Source of the DNA: Cryoendolithus antarcticus | Lineage: Eukaryota; Ascomycota; Dothideomycetes; Cladosporiales; Cladosporiaceae | Assembly (NCBI GenBank): GCA_002077065.1 | Contig: NAJO01000004.1 | Location: forward strand, 62,001 to 126,000 | Direction: 5' to 3' | Length of the DNA: 64,000 nucleotides | In this document: positions 43,773-53,872 of the stretch, one piece after another | Position numbering within the stretch: position 1 is the first letter of the stretch | Layout of the letters: every line of letters starts with the position of its first letter | Made by a program: the position numbers and the translations under genes | Notes under the pieces: generated by a model | The model's database searches: none | The model's input: only the letters and a program-made list of their open reading frames with translations | What the model was told of the DNA's origin: nothing

Positions 43773-45248
43773 TCAAGCTGTTGTTCCGCGGTGGCCATGA
43801 TAACAGGTGGGATCGATGCAGTCCTTCTTGCTGCACTTGATGTTGCGAGCCATCGAGAGAAGGGTAGTGCGACCAAGCTCACTCATCCTAACCTCATGAT
43901 TCTTATTGCAAGAAGCGCGAGTACAAGTCTTGAGGTAGTATTCGAAGCACAGCCTGGTTGGCAGCGACATGAAGGTCTCGCGCAACACACTGTCAGATGG
44001 TACAGGCTCGTCGATGCGTTCGCCATGCGCATTTCTCGTAATGCTGTGACTCGTCCTCAACGGCAGAAAGGCTTGGGTCGTGTTACCATATGCCTGCAGC
44101 GTTGCGGCTCCAGCGGTCACTGGCGAGGCTGCTGGCATCGTCTGGCGTTGCAGAGCTACCGCAGTAGCATATGTACCTGTCGATGGTGCAGATTGCGAGG
44201 CTGCTGAATCTGAAGGTTGAGTGGTCACGACAAGCTTGTCCTTACGAAGTAGTGTCGGCGCTCGAAATTTGAGGATACTCGTGGTCAGGTCGACCATATC
44301 CCTTGTGAATGGCAAAGCTTCAACAAAGCTGACGCGATCTTCGAATCCCTCCAATGATACGTATGGCCGTAGGAATCCAGTGTAGCTTCGATCTCCAGAA
44401 ACAGCTAGAACGAGCTGCTTGCAATGCTGATTTGGGTAGAAGATCTCAAAGGTCTCTGGAAACCGCTGAGGTCAGTCGCTGTATGACGAGTCTGGATTCA
44501 TGATGTGCTTACTCTGAATGCGGGTATCCGCTGCTTCCTTGTCGTCACCGGCATCGATCAATTCCACCAAACTCATGGCCTTGTTGAACCCACGCACGAA
44601 ATCGCGGAATGTGTCTTCACCAGCAACAATGCCGCAACGGCGATACGTCCGAGCGAGTCCGTCGGCGTTCATGTACGCTCGGATGCAAATATCCCAATCC
44701 TGCTTGAAACGCTTGGCCTGGAGCAACTGTGTCTTGATGACATCGCGAAGCGCAGCAGCAGCTTCACTGCCCCCAGCCACGCCAGCCTGCACATAGCGGT
44801 CACAAAACTGAAGTGATGTTAGACTATGATCCTGAGACTACGAGAGCATGAACTTACAAGCGTATTATCGCCATCAAGCAACACCGAAACAAAAGGCTTG
44901 CGATCCTAGACCGAATCAGTCTTGGTAGACAGGCTTCAGGGAGTTCTATCGCTTACTTGTCGCTCCTGGAGCATTGAAGTGCGTGCTTCACAGGCTTTCC
45001 ACTTCGCCACTAAATTGTCACACTCGAAATCTTGTCGATCGCACTTGGCCTGGAGCCTATTACGTTCAAGTGTAAGAGCTCCGACAAGATCGATCAATTG
45101 CTATACAGCTGTTAGATGCAAGATCCAGGAGTATAGTTTCCACGCCCCGACTTGCCTGGAAAACTGTGTTGCGCTTCTGAACTGCGCCCAGTGTGGATTC
45201 CCATTCTCGGGTGAGCGCAGTGACTCTGCTCGTCTCTACTTCAGCCAT
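43773..45248 (-). CDS. CCCH zinc-finger protein with DUF7923-type NYN-like domain
   Basis: Five exons on the minus strand: 45248-45156, 45100-44957, 44905-44858, 44807-44513, 44455-43773, totalling 420 residues. The first intron is GC-AG (CAG|GCAAGT, acceptor TATAG, branch CTAAC); the others are GT-AG. Exons 1-2 encode a coiled coil (QLIDLVGALTLERNRLQ). Exons 3-5 encode the conserved domain seen in many fungal proteins: DRKPFVSVLLDGDNTLF, DWDICIRAYMNADGLAR, FRDFVRGFN and LVELIDAGDDKEAADTRI, then YPNQHCKQLVLAVSGD. The acidic positions suggest a PIN/NYN-like nuclease fold. Two CCCH fingers end the protein (CFEYYLKTCTRASCNKNH and CSKKDCIDPTCYHGH). RNA binding is likely; catalysis is inferred only. 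Start chosen at the ATG giving continuous frame through the introns. Confidence 0.82.
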
Positions 45249-45670
45249 CGCGCCAAGTTAGGCTCTCTCGAAGCAGCACCAATCAGACTGAGCTCAGACT
45301 TGTGGGTATAGCAGTATGAACGGAGTAGGAGAGGATTCTTAGGTGAATGGTATGACGGGAACAAGGTGGTACTTATTCGGATGTGCTTGGTTGCTGCGCA
45401 CCCAACAGATTGGGCCACATTGATGCCTATGCATAGTGCCGCATTCTGTGCGATCATTGCGAGGATTCGGCGTCGTTCGACCTGTTATTCGCGCCACATG
45501 AACAGTGCGGGCGGCAAGGTGCAGCTGTACATGCATATTCGTTTGCCTGAGGCACGACTCGATGCCTGAGGCACATCAGCCTCCAAAGCGCAATCACCGC
45601 TCATGCACGAGTCGGCCTGGTCATTCGCGGCTTCCAAGGACAAAGTCATGGTAACTCCAAACGCACCAGG
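45249..45670. other. Upstream region of the CCCH gene
   Basis: About 420 bp left of the kinase relic. It contains two nearby copies of gcctgaggcac (about 45547 and 45564). Faint similarity to a kinase lobe may continue into the last 50 bp but cannot be defended. Confidence 0.35.
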
Positions 45671-45957
45671 TCTTTTCTGCCGCGCTCATTAGATGATCAG
45701 CGACAAGGCGCACAGATGTCTTCGCGCTAGGCTCGAAGATCTATGCCATTGTGACTGGTGGGCCACCTTATGCGGACGATACTGACGAGGAAGTCAAAGA
45801 GCTGTATGTGAAGGGCATGTTGCCAACGGTCGGAGGCGTCACGTGTGGCGAGATCATTCAGCAGTGCTGGACTAGACATCATGACAGCGCAAAGGACGTC
45901 CACGATGCTATCGAGGGCCTCAGAGAAGTGACTGCAAAGCAGGCGGTAGCTTCATAA
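45671..45957 (+). pseudogene. Relic of a fungal serine/threonine kinase C-lobe
   Basis: From 45715 the frame reads DVFALGSKIYAIVTGGPPY, then TCGEIIQQCWTRHHDSAKDV, matching the subdomain IX-XI part of fungal Ser/Thr kinases (typically TDLFALGSxIYxIMTG then CGxIIxxCW). Just upstream, in a different frame (45671-45712), FLPRSLDDQRQGA matches the activation-segment part (FLPRS). The two parts are offset by two nucleotides at 45713-45714. No ATP-binding lobe, catalytic loop or DFG is present upstream. A last exon of an intact gene is the alternative, but no donor or upstream exons are visible. The relic ends at a normal stop and is convergent with the 6-phosphogluconolactonase gene. Confidence 0.65.
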
Positions 45958-46066
45958 TAGCTTAGATTATGGGCTGGACTGTGGCCGTTCCTTCATTTCT
46001 CATGTGATCGTGTACGTACATGTAGTGCCTGCAAAGAGTGGGCGAAGCACGTCGATCCGCTGCCAT

Positions 46067-46864
46067 CTATATCACACTCCCTCGCCGCGGAAAAGTGATG
46101 CCAGTCGTAGCTGCCGCGTCGCAGAACCAGCTCACCTTATCGCCCGCCTGCTCATTGATCAGCCCACAAGGCAGCTGCCTCCCCTCGTCAGTCTCCAGGA
46201 TCTTCTTCAGAATCTCCTGCTTCCCCTCTCCTGTAGCCACAAACGCAATCTTTGCCGCAGCGACCACAACTGGTAGACTCAACGTGATCCTCTTCGGTGG
46301 CGGCTTCGGCGAGTCCTCAATAGCAAGAACCCACGCATCAGTTTCTCGCAATTGCGGGTACCCCGGAAACAGCGAACACGTATGCCCATCCGGTCCACAG
46401 CCCAGTAACAGCAGATCGAAGCCTGGGACCCTCACACTGTCTCTCGAGGCAAAGACCGAGACCAATGCCTTCTCATAAGAGTCCGCTGCCTCCTGCGGAT
46501 CATCCAACTTCCCCACATCGATATGATGCACCTTCGGCTGGCCCAGATCCTCAGGGATTTTGTCCAACCATTCCTGCCTCACAAGCCGATGATTCGAGTC
46601 CTCATGGTCCAGCGGCACGCACCGCTCATCGGCGTAGAAGACCTCCCATTTGTCGAATTCGGGTTTATCGTCCGGGTTCTCGGGGTTCGGAGGCGAGAGC
46701 AGGGCTTGTGCGAGGGTTTTAGGGAGCGAGCCGCCTGAGACGGCGACGCGGAAGGTGTTGTGTCGTTTGAGGGATTCGGCTTGCGCGGCGAGGATGTAGG
46801 TGCGGAGATTGGGGGCTAGGTCGGCGGTGGTGGGGAAGGAGAAGAGGGAGGGTGGGTGGCCCAT
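46067..46864 (-). CDS. 6-phosphogluconolactonase
   Basis: Intronless 265-residue frame starting MGHPPSLFSFPTTADL at an ATG. Family signatures are clear: FRVAVSGGSLPKTLA, WEVFYADERCVPLDHEDSN, GFDLLLLGCGPDGHTCSLFPG and KRITLSLPVV. Length matches the SOL/devB family (about 230-270). The enzyme hydrolyses 6-phosphoglucono-delta-lactone, the second step of the oxidative pentose phosphate pathway, in the cytosol. It corresponds to yeast SOL3/SOL4. The gene is divergent from the TPR gene. Confidence 0.95.
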   Translation of the reverse strand: MGHPPSLFSFPTTADLAPNLRTYILAAQAESLKRHNTFRVAVSGGSLPKTLAQALLSPPNPENPDDKPEFDKWEVFYADERCVPLDHEDSNHRLVRQEWLDKIPEDLGQPKVHHIDVGKLDDPQEAADSYEKALVSVFASRDSVRVPGFDLLLLGCGPDGHTCSLFPGYPQLRETDAWVLAIEDSPKPPPKRITLSLPVVVAAAKIAFVATGEGKQEILKKILETDEGRQLPCGLINEQAGDKVSWFCDAAATTGITFPRRGSVI

Positions 46865-47463
46865 TGTGGTAGTTGTTGATTTTCTTCAGCGTTTGTAGGA
46901 TATATGGAGGGCGGATGTGTTTTGATAAGTCTTGCGAGGAGACCTGTTGAAGAGGATTGAGAAGAACAACTGTTACCTGCCAAACATGGCGTGGAGTGAT
47001 GTCCGGCGCGGTGGGTACCTGGCGAAATAGCAGGAACGTGCTATGACGAAAGATAACCCCGGCCTCTTTCGGCGACTTGCAGATCCACTGCAAGTCTGCT
47101 TCGGCCAGGCCAAGCTCGCGATTGTTAACGATGCTGAACGATCAGTCGTCGTTCTTGACTAAGCCGCCTGCCTCCGGATAGGCCTTCGAGCGCCCTCACA
47201 CCCGCTGCTGTGTTGCGTTCAAGCAACGGCGTTTCCAATGCGGTCATGTTTCACAGCTTCGGCACGCACTGCCGGCGGCAAAATTCGGATCACCATCCGA
47301 AGAAACATACGCCAAGCCGAGATCTTTGATGAGCGTTGCAACAGACGAGGATGAATTTTTGGATCAAATACATTTCCGAGCAAACAAAAAGCTACAACAC
47401 TGAACACGCATATCATCGTACCGGACTGCTTCGTCACCTCATACAACTGAATCCAGCGTCACT
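46865..47463. promoter_or_regulatory. Divergent intergenic region, 6PGL and TPR genes
   Basis: About 600 bp shared by two starts pointing away from each other. Only short, unsupported frames occur; no element is identified with confidence. Confidence 0.4.
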
Positions 47464-48957
47464 ATGGCCAACAGCAAACCCAAACAATTCACTCGGCCAC
47501 CGCCCAAAAAGGTCAAAGCAAAGGCAGCCGAGCCTCAGACAGCAGACGAGTTCCAAGAAGCCGCCGACTTTGAAGAGGAAGCCGGCGGCAAATGGCGAGC
47601 AGGCGATCCAGCAAAGTCAGCGAGAGCTTTCACACGAGCACTAGAACTCTACGAACGCGGTCTATCGAAGCATCCGCAGAACTTCGACCTAGCTTACAAC
47701 AAAGCCCGCCTCATGCTAGAAATTTCACAACAGCCAGCTCTGGTACCTCATATTGCTGCATCACTGCAGACGCTGCTACATGCTGCGCTTGAGGATCATC
47801 GAAAGGTGCTGAGGCTTGACGGAGAGAACGTCGATGCGCTGTTCAACACTGCGCAGGTGTTGACCAGTCTGGCTGAGGTGTTGCATGGAGAAGGTGATGA
47901 GGATGGTGAGGAGCCGACGAAGCTGCTGCATGAAGCATTGGAGGTGTTGTCAGCTTGTTTGAGTAAGCAGGAGATGATGTTCGAGCAGCAGAGGATTGAC
48001 TCCGAGGCACGCATCGAGGAGATGCAGGACGAGGCTGCCCCAACTGAGGCGCAAGTTGAAACTGCAGCCAGTTCGGAAGCAGAGGAGCGCACTGCAACAA
48101 TTGTAGCGCCGATAACTGCTAGTGATCTGCTCGACACCGTGCACGCTTCACTCGCTGCATTGACGACGCTAGTTGCCATCGACGACCCATCTGAGTTGGG
48201 CACGCTGGCAGACATGGCAGAAGCGCTCGCTGAAAACAAAGCACCACGCTACATTGCTCTACTGGCTGTAGTTGATCAGAGCCCTGCAAGACTTTCCACA
48301 GCCCTAGACCGAGCCATCTTCTTCGCGAGCTTAGCAGATGCGCGTTTCAGTAACCACATTGTCGATCTGCAGACAGCCATGGAGCAACTCCAAGTGTTCA
48401 ACTTCCCTGGCAAAGATAGCAGCGCACATGCGCTCTTCGCAGAAGCGCAGGCAAGGGAGGAGCTCGTTCTTTCCGCACTGGATCGCTCCGAGACCTCTGG
48501 GAATATTGACGGCCCTGACTGCTGGGGTCAGCTCACCGCAGCCCAAGCGCTGTTGAGTGCTGCTGCCGGACTTAGCACAGATGATGCTCGTGAGAGGAAG
48601 GCGAGAATCTACGAGCTTAAAGCCGATACTGAGGTGTTGCGCTATCGCTTGGCAAGTACGCCGGGGATTGGGCTCTCCGATGCTATCAGGAGTAGTGCTG
48701 GGACGCTGTTGTCGAATTCACGTACATTCTACAAGGGCGCAATGCAACACGGCCAAATGCTCGGTGACGAGGAGATCGTGGCTCAAAGCTCGCAGCGATC
48801 TGCTTTGTTCGATGAAGTCGTACGAATCACACAAGGTGGTAGTGCCACAGCGAATGGCCAGACTGAGCACGGCGAAGCTCTCGGTGGATTTGTTGAGGAT
48901 GGACTGTTGAGTGATGAAGGTGCGGAGCAGCTGTACAATATGCTGCAGAGTAGTTGA
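47464..48957 (+). CDS. Tetratricopeptide-repeat protein
   Basis: Intronless 497-residue frame. A basic N-terminus (KPKQFTRPPPKKVKAKA) precedes helical TPR-like units: AGGKWRAGDPAKSARAFTRA, LYERGLSKHPQNFDLAYNKA and LRLDGENVDALFNTAQVLTS, which match the A/B helix pattern. An acidic stretch (GEGDEDGEE) and an Ala/Glu-rich middle follow, then a helical C-terminal half. The basic N-terminus could serve nuclear import. The protein is conserved in filamentous fungi as a TPR protein, probably a chaperone-like or assembly adaptor; I cannot assign the specific partner. Confidence 0.78.
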   Translation: MANSKPKQFTRPPPKKVKAKAAEPQTADEFQEAADFEEEAGGKWRAGDPAKSARAFTRALELYERGLSKHPQNFDLAYNKARLMLEISQQPALVPHIAASLQTLLHAALEDHRKVLRLDGENVDALFNTAQVLTSLAEVLHGEGDEDGEEPTKLLHEALEVLSACLSKQEMMFEQQRIDSEARIEEMQDEAAPTEAQVETAASSEAEERTATIVAPITASDLLDTVHASLAALTTLVAIDDPSELGTLADMAEALAENKAPRYIALLAVVDQSPARLSTALDRAIFFASLADARFSNHIVDLQTAMEQLQVFNFPGKDSSAHALFAEAQAREELVLSALDRSETSGNIDGPDCWGQLTAAQALLSAAAGLSTDDARERKARIYELKADTEVLRYRLASTPGIGLSDAIRSSAGTLLSNSRTFYKGAMQHGQMLGDEEIVAQSSQRSALFDEVVRITQGGSATANGQTEHGEALGGFVEDGLLSDEGAEQLYNMLQSS

Positions 48958-49552
48958 GCGCCAAGCTTCGAGATCGCATCTTCCATGACTGGAATGCACA
49001 CCACACCTCATCTAGCAACTTCGCACTTCACCTTTAAACATCTGCTGCCAAAGTACGTGAAAGCCATGAAGTCGTACAAGTCCGATCATGTTTCACATCT
49101 GTGCATATCTGCCCGAGCTGAAACGAGAGCTAAGCTTTCGTTAGCGTCGGGTGCTGGCCAGTAGCGATTGCAGTTGCTTGCAGTTGCTGTGGATACCGGG
49201 AAGGAAAGTGGGACAAATCATCAACTTTTGGACAACGACGTGCATGGAGCTAGCATGAGGACTGTCGGTATCTTGCCACTGTTGAAGGAGTACGCAATCG
49301 TTGTACAGCTACCATATTACAGACATAATCCTATTCGCGCACTGGATCTCTCATTGGATTTTGTGATCAACCAGCGACAAGCAGAGCGTCTGGAGAACAC
49401 CTCGTACGGAGTGTGTGCATACGCAGAGAGACTGGTTGGTGAGACCACTATACCGGATCACCGCTCGACATCCAGGACCACCATGAGCGCGCGATAGCGC
49501 AGGAGCAACACCTTCCTCTGCCACTCGGCAATCCTCAACACCCTCCGCCACC
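48958..49552. other. Intergenic region upstream of the b561-like gene
   Basis: About 600 bp between two plus-strand genes. A frame at 49168-49497 (109 codons, non-ATG start) has no domain and was not called. Nothing else seen. Confidence 0.4.
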
Positions 49553-52351
49553 ATGTCAACCGACTCCCTCTCCCCCGCCGGGAGCTCCGTGTATTCCAGC
49601 GGCACCCTCACAATCGGCGATGGCACCTGGGACAGCTCACGGAATGACTTTCTCCTCCCCAATCTCGTCGGCCTGAACTTCGCAACAATGCAGTACAACG
49701 GTATGGGTAACCGCTTCCGCGACTTGCCGCAATACCATACCCTTATCCGCGGTCATGCGATCCTCGCAGCGATTGTGTTCTTGGGCTTGGTACCACTGGC
49801 GATCTTCATTGCGAAGTTCGGACCTAGGAAGCATCTGAGCTTCCGACTGCATGTGTATATTCAGATCGTGGTGGTGTTGCTTACGACCGTGGTGCTGGTT
49901 CTGGGGTGGTTCGCCGTGGGACCGGAAAGGTCGCTGACGAATCCGCATCATGGCATTGGAGTTGCGATATACACACTGGTACTGGTGCAGTTTCTGTACG
50001 GCTGGTGGATGTACGGAAGAGAGAGGAAGAGGGATGCACCTCCACGAGGGCTGCCAAAGAAGGTGTGGCTGCACAGAGTATTTGGGCGGAGCATTGCGAT
50101 ACTGGCGATTGTGCAGATTGCGTTGGGTCTGACGCTGTATGGGAGTCCGAAGGTGCTGTTCATATTGTATGCGCTGTACGGGTTTTTGCTATTGATCACA
50201 TATCTGGTGCTGGACTACAGGCACAAGCAGGGATTGGCTGTTTTCGGTGGGCAGGGGAGCGATGGAGGGTCATACACTGATTACAACGGAAGCTATCTTT
50301 CTGGCTCCAGAACGGACTTCACGCAAGACGATCGGCGAAGACCGCAGCGAGGAGAGAAGAAGAGCCATTGGGGTCGCAATCTCCTCGCAGCAGGAGGCGC
50401 ACTAGGTGCATATGAGGCGTGGAAGCATAGAAGAGGAAACCAACGGGAGGAGCGCGGTGATCGGAGGGTGGACACAGAGTCGCAGTATGATGAGAATAGG
50501 ATGCCAGCACCTGATATTGCTAGACATCGCTCATCAAGTCGGCCACCGGTCGGTGCGAGCGCGATGACACCCGTGCGATCCGGCTCGAGGCGGAGACCGG
50601 ACGACAGCAGACTATCACCAGAGTCCTGGGAAGACGAGAAGTACAGTGCGTCACCTCCACGGAATACATGGCGAAATCGAGTGCTGGGAGTCGGCGCAGG
50701 CGTGGGTGCCGGTGCTTTGCTTGGACGTATGCTCGGCCGCAAACGACAGGACGAAGAGTATGTGGAGCGCACAGAGTACAGACCGCCTCTCGGTGGAAAC
50801 CAGAACATGGTGAGCAGGACTGATATCAGCAGAGTGCAAAATGGCGAGGCACCGTTCTCGCCGGGCGACCAGATGCGAAGTCATGGACCAATGCCAGAAG
50901 GTGGTGCTGTGATGCCTCCAATGGCAGGTCCACCAGCCTCTGGCTTCACGCCAAGCCGACCATCAAGACTCGGACGGCAGAGTACTGACATGTACTCGTA
51001 CGACAGTAGAGACAGCGTCGAGGAATCGAGGCTCGAGGGCGACCGACCACATACCTTGAGGAATAGTATAGCAACATTCGGCGCGCTCGCTGGATTCCGG
51101 GAGTGGAACAAGGCACGAAAGCAACGCAATGATAATCAGCGGATTGACGGTCGAAGGCGGCAGGAGATGGAGGAGGCCGACGGATACAATCGTCGGAACT
51201 CGATGAACTACCCTCGACGGCAGGATGGACGACGACCTAGCATGTCCGAGACTGTCTTGACAGGAGCTACGCAAGATGTTGGACGTGGGAGCAATCCTGA
51301 GCTTTCGAGGACGCGGTTTAATGGGGTAAATACCAATGCTCCACCTCTCCCAGCTGGCGCTGGTCTGGTACCGCCAATGGGAATGGTCTCGACAAACAGC
51401 AGGCACGATGTCACGGAACAGGGCTACGTCTTACCTCCTCCACCACCTGGCCCGCCTCCCGGTGGCATTCGCCCAGGCGCCTATGCGCCTCCTATACCTG
51501 GCTCAGCATACATGCCAACAGGCGCTGTGGAGCCAGATCCATCACGACTAGTGCAGCAGAACACTCTCGCAAACGAAGGTAGCGCATACGGCCGGACAGT
51601 CACGACTGATCCTACCGTGACCTCAGGACCTAGCACAGGCGCAGCAACGCTCATGACCTCAGGCCAACGCACAAACTCCCAATCACCCTCACGCTATCAC
51701 TCCCGAGATGACTCTCGCAACCGCATGCGCCCACCCGAACAAGGCACCTTCAGCCGCACCTCCGTTTCGCAGCTCGGCAGCTCCGCGGCACCCACATCGC
51801 CTGTGCGCGTACATGTGCAGATGCGCGACGATGCAGTGACTTTTCAACGCCTGCCCGACGACACATCCAGCGCCGCAGCTGCTGCTCGACGACAGGAGCG
51901 CCGCAACTCCCGTCGTCGCCGCACATCTTCCGTCTCCTCAGGCCTCGAGTCCGACGCCCCACCAGGCAGCAACAGACGCTATCGCCGCAACGGCGCCGCG
52001 CCAGTACGCTCCTCAGCTCAACAACCCATCACCAACGTTCCCCCACCCCCAGCAATGAGCAGCGTCGCTGGCTCCAACCGCCCACCCTCCGAACTAAACT
52101 TGCCTCCCCCTCCGCGCGTACCGACGCACAGTGAAAGTCCGCAGAGTTTGGGTATGAGCCCTCCTGGTGCGAGACCGCCTGTGCCTATGGCTGGGAGTGG
52201 ACTGAGTAACGCTGTGGGGAGTCCGCCGGGTGGGGCTTATGGGACTGACGCGGGGACTGGGACGGATTTGAGCGCTTTTGCTGATAACCGAAAACGGAGA
52301 CGGGCGGAGAGGGCGAGGAGGCAGGCGGGGCAGAGGGTGGAGTTTGAGTGA
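49553..52351 (+). CDS. Cytochrome b561-like membrane protein with long disordered tail
   Basis: Intronless 932-residue frame. Residues about 60-225 form five membrane helices with histidines placed as in b561/ferric-reductase-like diheme proteins: YHTLIRGHAILAAIVFLGL, FRLHVYIQIVVVLLTTVV, TNPHHGIGVAIYTLVLVQFL and LHRVFGRSIAILAIVQIA, then VLFILYALYGFLLLITYLVL. The remaining 700 residues are disordered, Arg/Ser/Pro-rich, with two Gly/Ala hydrophobic stretches (LLAAGGALGAYEAWKHRR and VLGVGAGVGAGALLGRMLGR) that recur as a short motif; a third related one is TFGALAGFREWNKARK. Poly-Pro runs (LPPPPPGPPPG) follow. Transmembrane electron transfer is the family role; the tail is probably a cytosolic interaction region. 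Confidence 0.8.
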   Translation: MSTDSLSPAGSSVYSSGTLTIGDGTWDSSRNDFLLPNLVGLNFATMQYNGMGNRFRDLPQYHTLIRGHAILAAIVFLGLVPLAIFIAKFGPRKHLSFRLHVYIQIVVVLLTTVVLVLGWFAVGPERSLTNPHHGIGVAIYTLVLVQFLYGWWMYGRERKRDAPPRGLPKKVWLHRVFGRSIAILAIVQIALGLTLYGSPKVLFILYALYGFLLLITYLVLDYRHKQGLAVFGGQGSDGGSYTDYNGSYLSGSRTDFTQDDRRRPQRGEKKSHWGRNLLAAGGALGAYEAWKHRRGNQREERGDRRVDTESQYDENRMPAPDIARHRSSSRPPVGASAMTPVRSGSRRRPDDSRLSPESWEDEKYSASPPRNTWRNRVLGVGAGVGAGALLGRMLGRKRQDEEYVERTEYRPPLGGNQNMVSRTDISRVQNGEAPFSPGDQMRSHGPMPEGGAVMPPMAGPPASGFTPSRPSRLGRQSTDMYSYDSRDSVEESRLEGDRPHTLRNSIATFGALAGFREWNKARKQRNDNQRIDGRRRQEMEEADGYNRRNSMNYPRRQDGRRPSMSETVLTGATQDVGRGSNPELSRTRFNGVNTNAPPLPAGAGLVPPMGMVSTNSRHDVTEQGYVLPPPPPGPPPGGIRPGAYAPPIPGSAYMPTGAVEPDPSRLVQQNTLANEGSAYGRTVTTDPTVTSGPSTGAATLMTSGQRTNSQSPSRYHSRDDSRNRMRPPEQGTFSRTSVSQLGSSAAPTSPVRVHVQMRDDAVTFQRLPDDTSSAAAAARRQERRNSRRRRTSSVSSGLESDAPPGSNRRYRRNGAAPVRSSAQQPITNVPPPPAMSSVAGSNRPPSELNLPPPPRVPTHSESPQSLGMSPPGARPPVPMAGSGLSNAVGSPPGGAYGTDAGTGTDLSAFADNRKRRRAERARRQAGQRVEFE

Positions 52352-52695
52352 AAGTGTGTATTGGAACATGGCGTCTATGGAAGGGGTGCATCAGGATTGG
52401 GGGACAGGAGATCACTTGCTTGTGTGTAGATCGAGGGGTTACTTGCAGATACCCGATATGAGATATATGACTATACCACTCGCGCACTCACATCTGCACT
52501 TGCTTCATGATGCCACGATGTCCAATTTGTCGCCGTAATGTAGAGGGCATTCATGAGGGGCGGCATGGGTTCACGTGACTTTGCAGCTTCCGGGCCGACT
52601 TCCAGCCGAGCTCTCCGACTCCTTCCTTCCTCGACATTGGAGCTTCGAGACCCATTGGCGCACCCGTATCTCATCTACGTTCCCACATACCCACG
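52352..52695. other. Intergenic region upstream of ATP synthase delta
   Basis: About 340 bp with the 3' end of the b561-like gene and the promoter of the ATP synthase gene. No specific element seen. Confidence 0.4.
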
Positions 52696-53525
52696 ATGAA
52701 CTCACTCCGAATCGCCCGCGCGGCTGCGAAAGCCACTGGAGCTGTGCGCACGCTGCAACGAAGAGGCTACGCGGATGTCGCGCCGGACAAGATCCGGTTA
52801 AGTTTGGCGTTGCCGCATCAGGTATGTTATGCCCTTCCCTGAGGCCCTGAGGGGATGGGTGGGTGGTCGGATGAGGATGGCGGAGCACTGGAGATGTGGG
52901 AGGAGTGGGGAGAGTGGAAGGAAGGTTATGGAGAGCGAGGTGCTGACATTGTGGTGTTACAGGCTATCTACAAGTCGCAGGATGTGTACGTTTGCCATCA
53001 ATGATTCCGTGGAGAAAAGATGCGATGGGAAGAATAGTAAGCGCTAATGAATACCGCAGTGTACAAGTAAACCTCCCCGCCGAGTCCGGTGAGATGGGTA
53101 TCCTAGCCCAGCACGTTCCCTCCATCGAGCAGCTCAAGCCTGGACTTGTGGAGATCATTGAGGAGGCTGGTGGAAGCAAGCAGTTCTTCCGTGCGTCTGA
53201 ACAACATACTACAACCAGTCGGCTACCAAGGACTAACGCGCGATGCAGTTTCTGGCGGTTTCGCAACCGTGCAACCCGGCTCGGTGCTCAGCATCAACGC
53301 AGTCGAGGGCTTCCCGCTTGAGGACTTCAGCCCTGAGAACGTGAGGAATCAAATCACGGAGGCGCAGAAGATTGCTGGAGGCAGTGGGAGTGCGCATGAT
53401 ATCGCGGAGGCGCAGGTGGAACTTGAGGTAAGCCGCAGACTTGCGAGTGTGTACCTCATTTAGATGGGAAGAGAAAGCTAACAGTGCCACAGGTATTGGA
53501 GAGCTTGCAAGCGGCCCTGAAGTAG
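52696..53525 (+). CDS. ATP16: ATP synthase F1 subunit delta, mitochondrial
   Basis: Five short exons (52696-52821, 52963-52985, 53060-53190, 53249-53427, 53493-53525) give 163 residues, the normal length. The start encodes a presequence (MNSLRIARAAAKATGAVRTL, then RRGYA). The mature part shows the conserved KIRLSLALPHQ, VQVNLPAESGEMGILAQHVP, IEQLKPGLVEI and SGGFATVQPGSVLSINAVE. A 23-nt exon encodes AIYKSQDV between two introns. Branch sites CTGAC and ACTAAC are visible. The protein sits in the central stalk of the F1Fo ATP synthase on the matrix side. The C-terminal helices end VLESLQAALK. Confidence 0.95.
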
Positions 53526-53872
53526 GCGTCGCGATTGTGCATACATGTAGTCGCGCGACGTAGATCCGAAGTGTACCATACCTTCCAAGACCGAGCTTAA
53601 GATCGCTCAAACCTTCCACACATACGCGAGCGATGCCTTCCTGGCCGCGAACTCACCAGGGCAGTGCTTTCTGCTTAGTTTTGTTGACTGAAGGCTTCAG
53701 ATCACCGAGTAGACGAGCTTCATCGCGCGACGTCGCAGCACAGCAAAGTGTCCACCCTTCGCTTTCCCTCATCATCCATTCTTTACTCATCTCTCCTTGC
53801 CTAGGCACGCCATGCGCACAGTCTGCGTCGCTCAATGCGGTCCAGCTGCCGGCAGCAGGCCTCAATAAGTGG
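53526..53872. other. Intergenic region
   Basis: About 350 bp between the ATP synthase gene and the next plus-strand gene. An ATG at 53835 in a different frame is an alternative start for that gene. Nothing else seen. Confidence 0.35.

Noticed and set aside
43773..45248. Frameshift in exon 2 of the CCCH gene
   Set aside because: An apparent extra base came from a miscount; with correct positions the exon is 144 nt and in frame.
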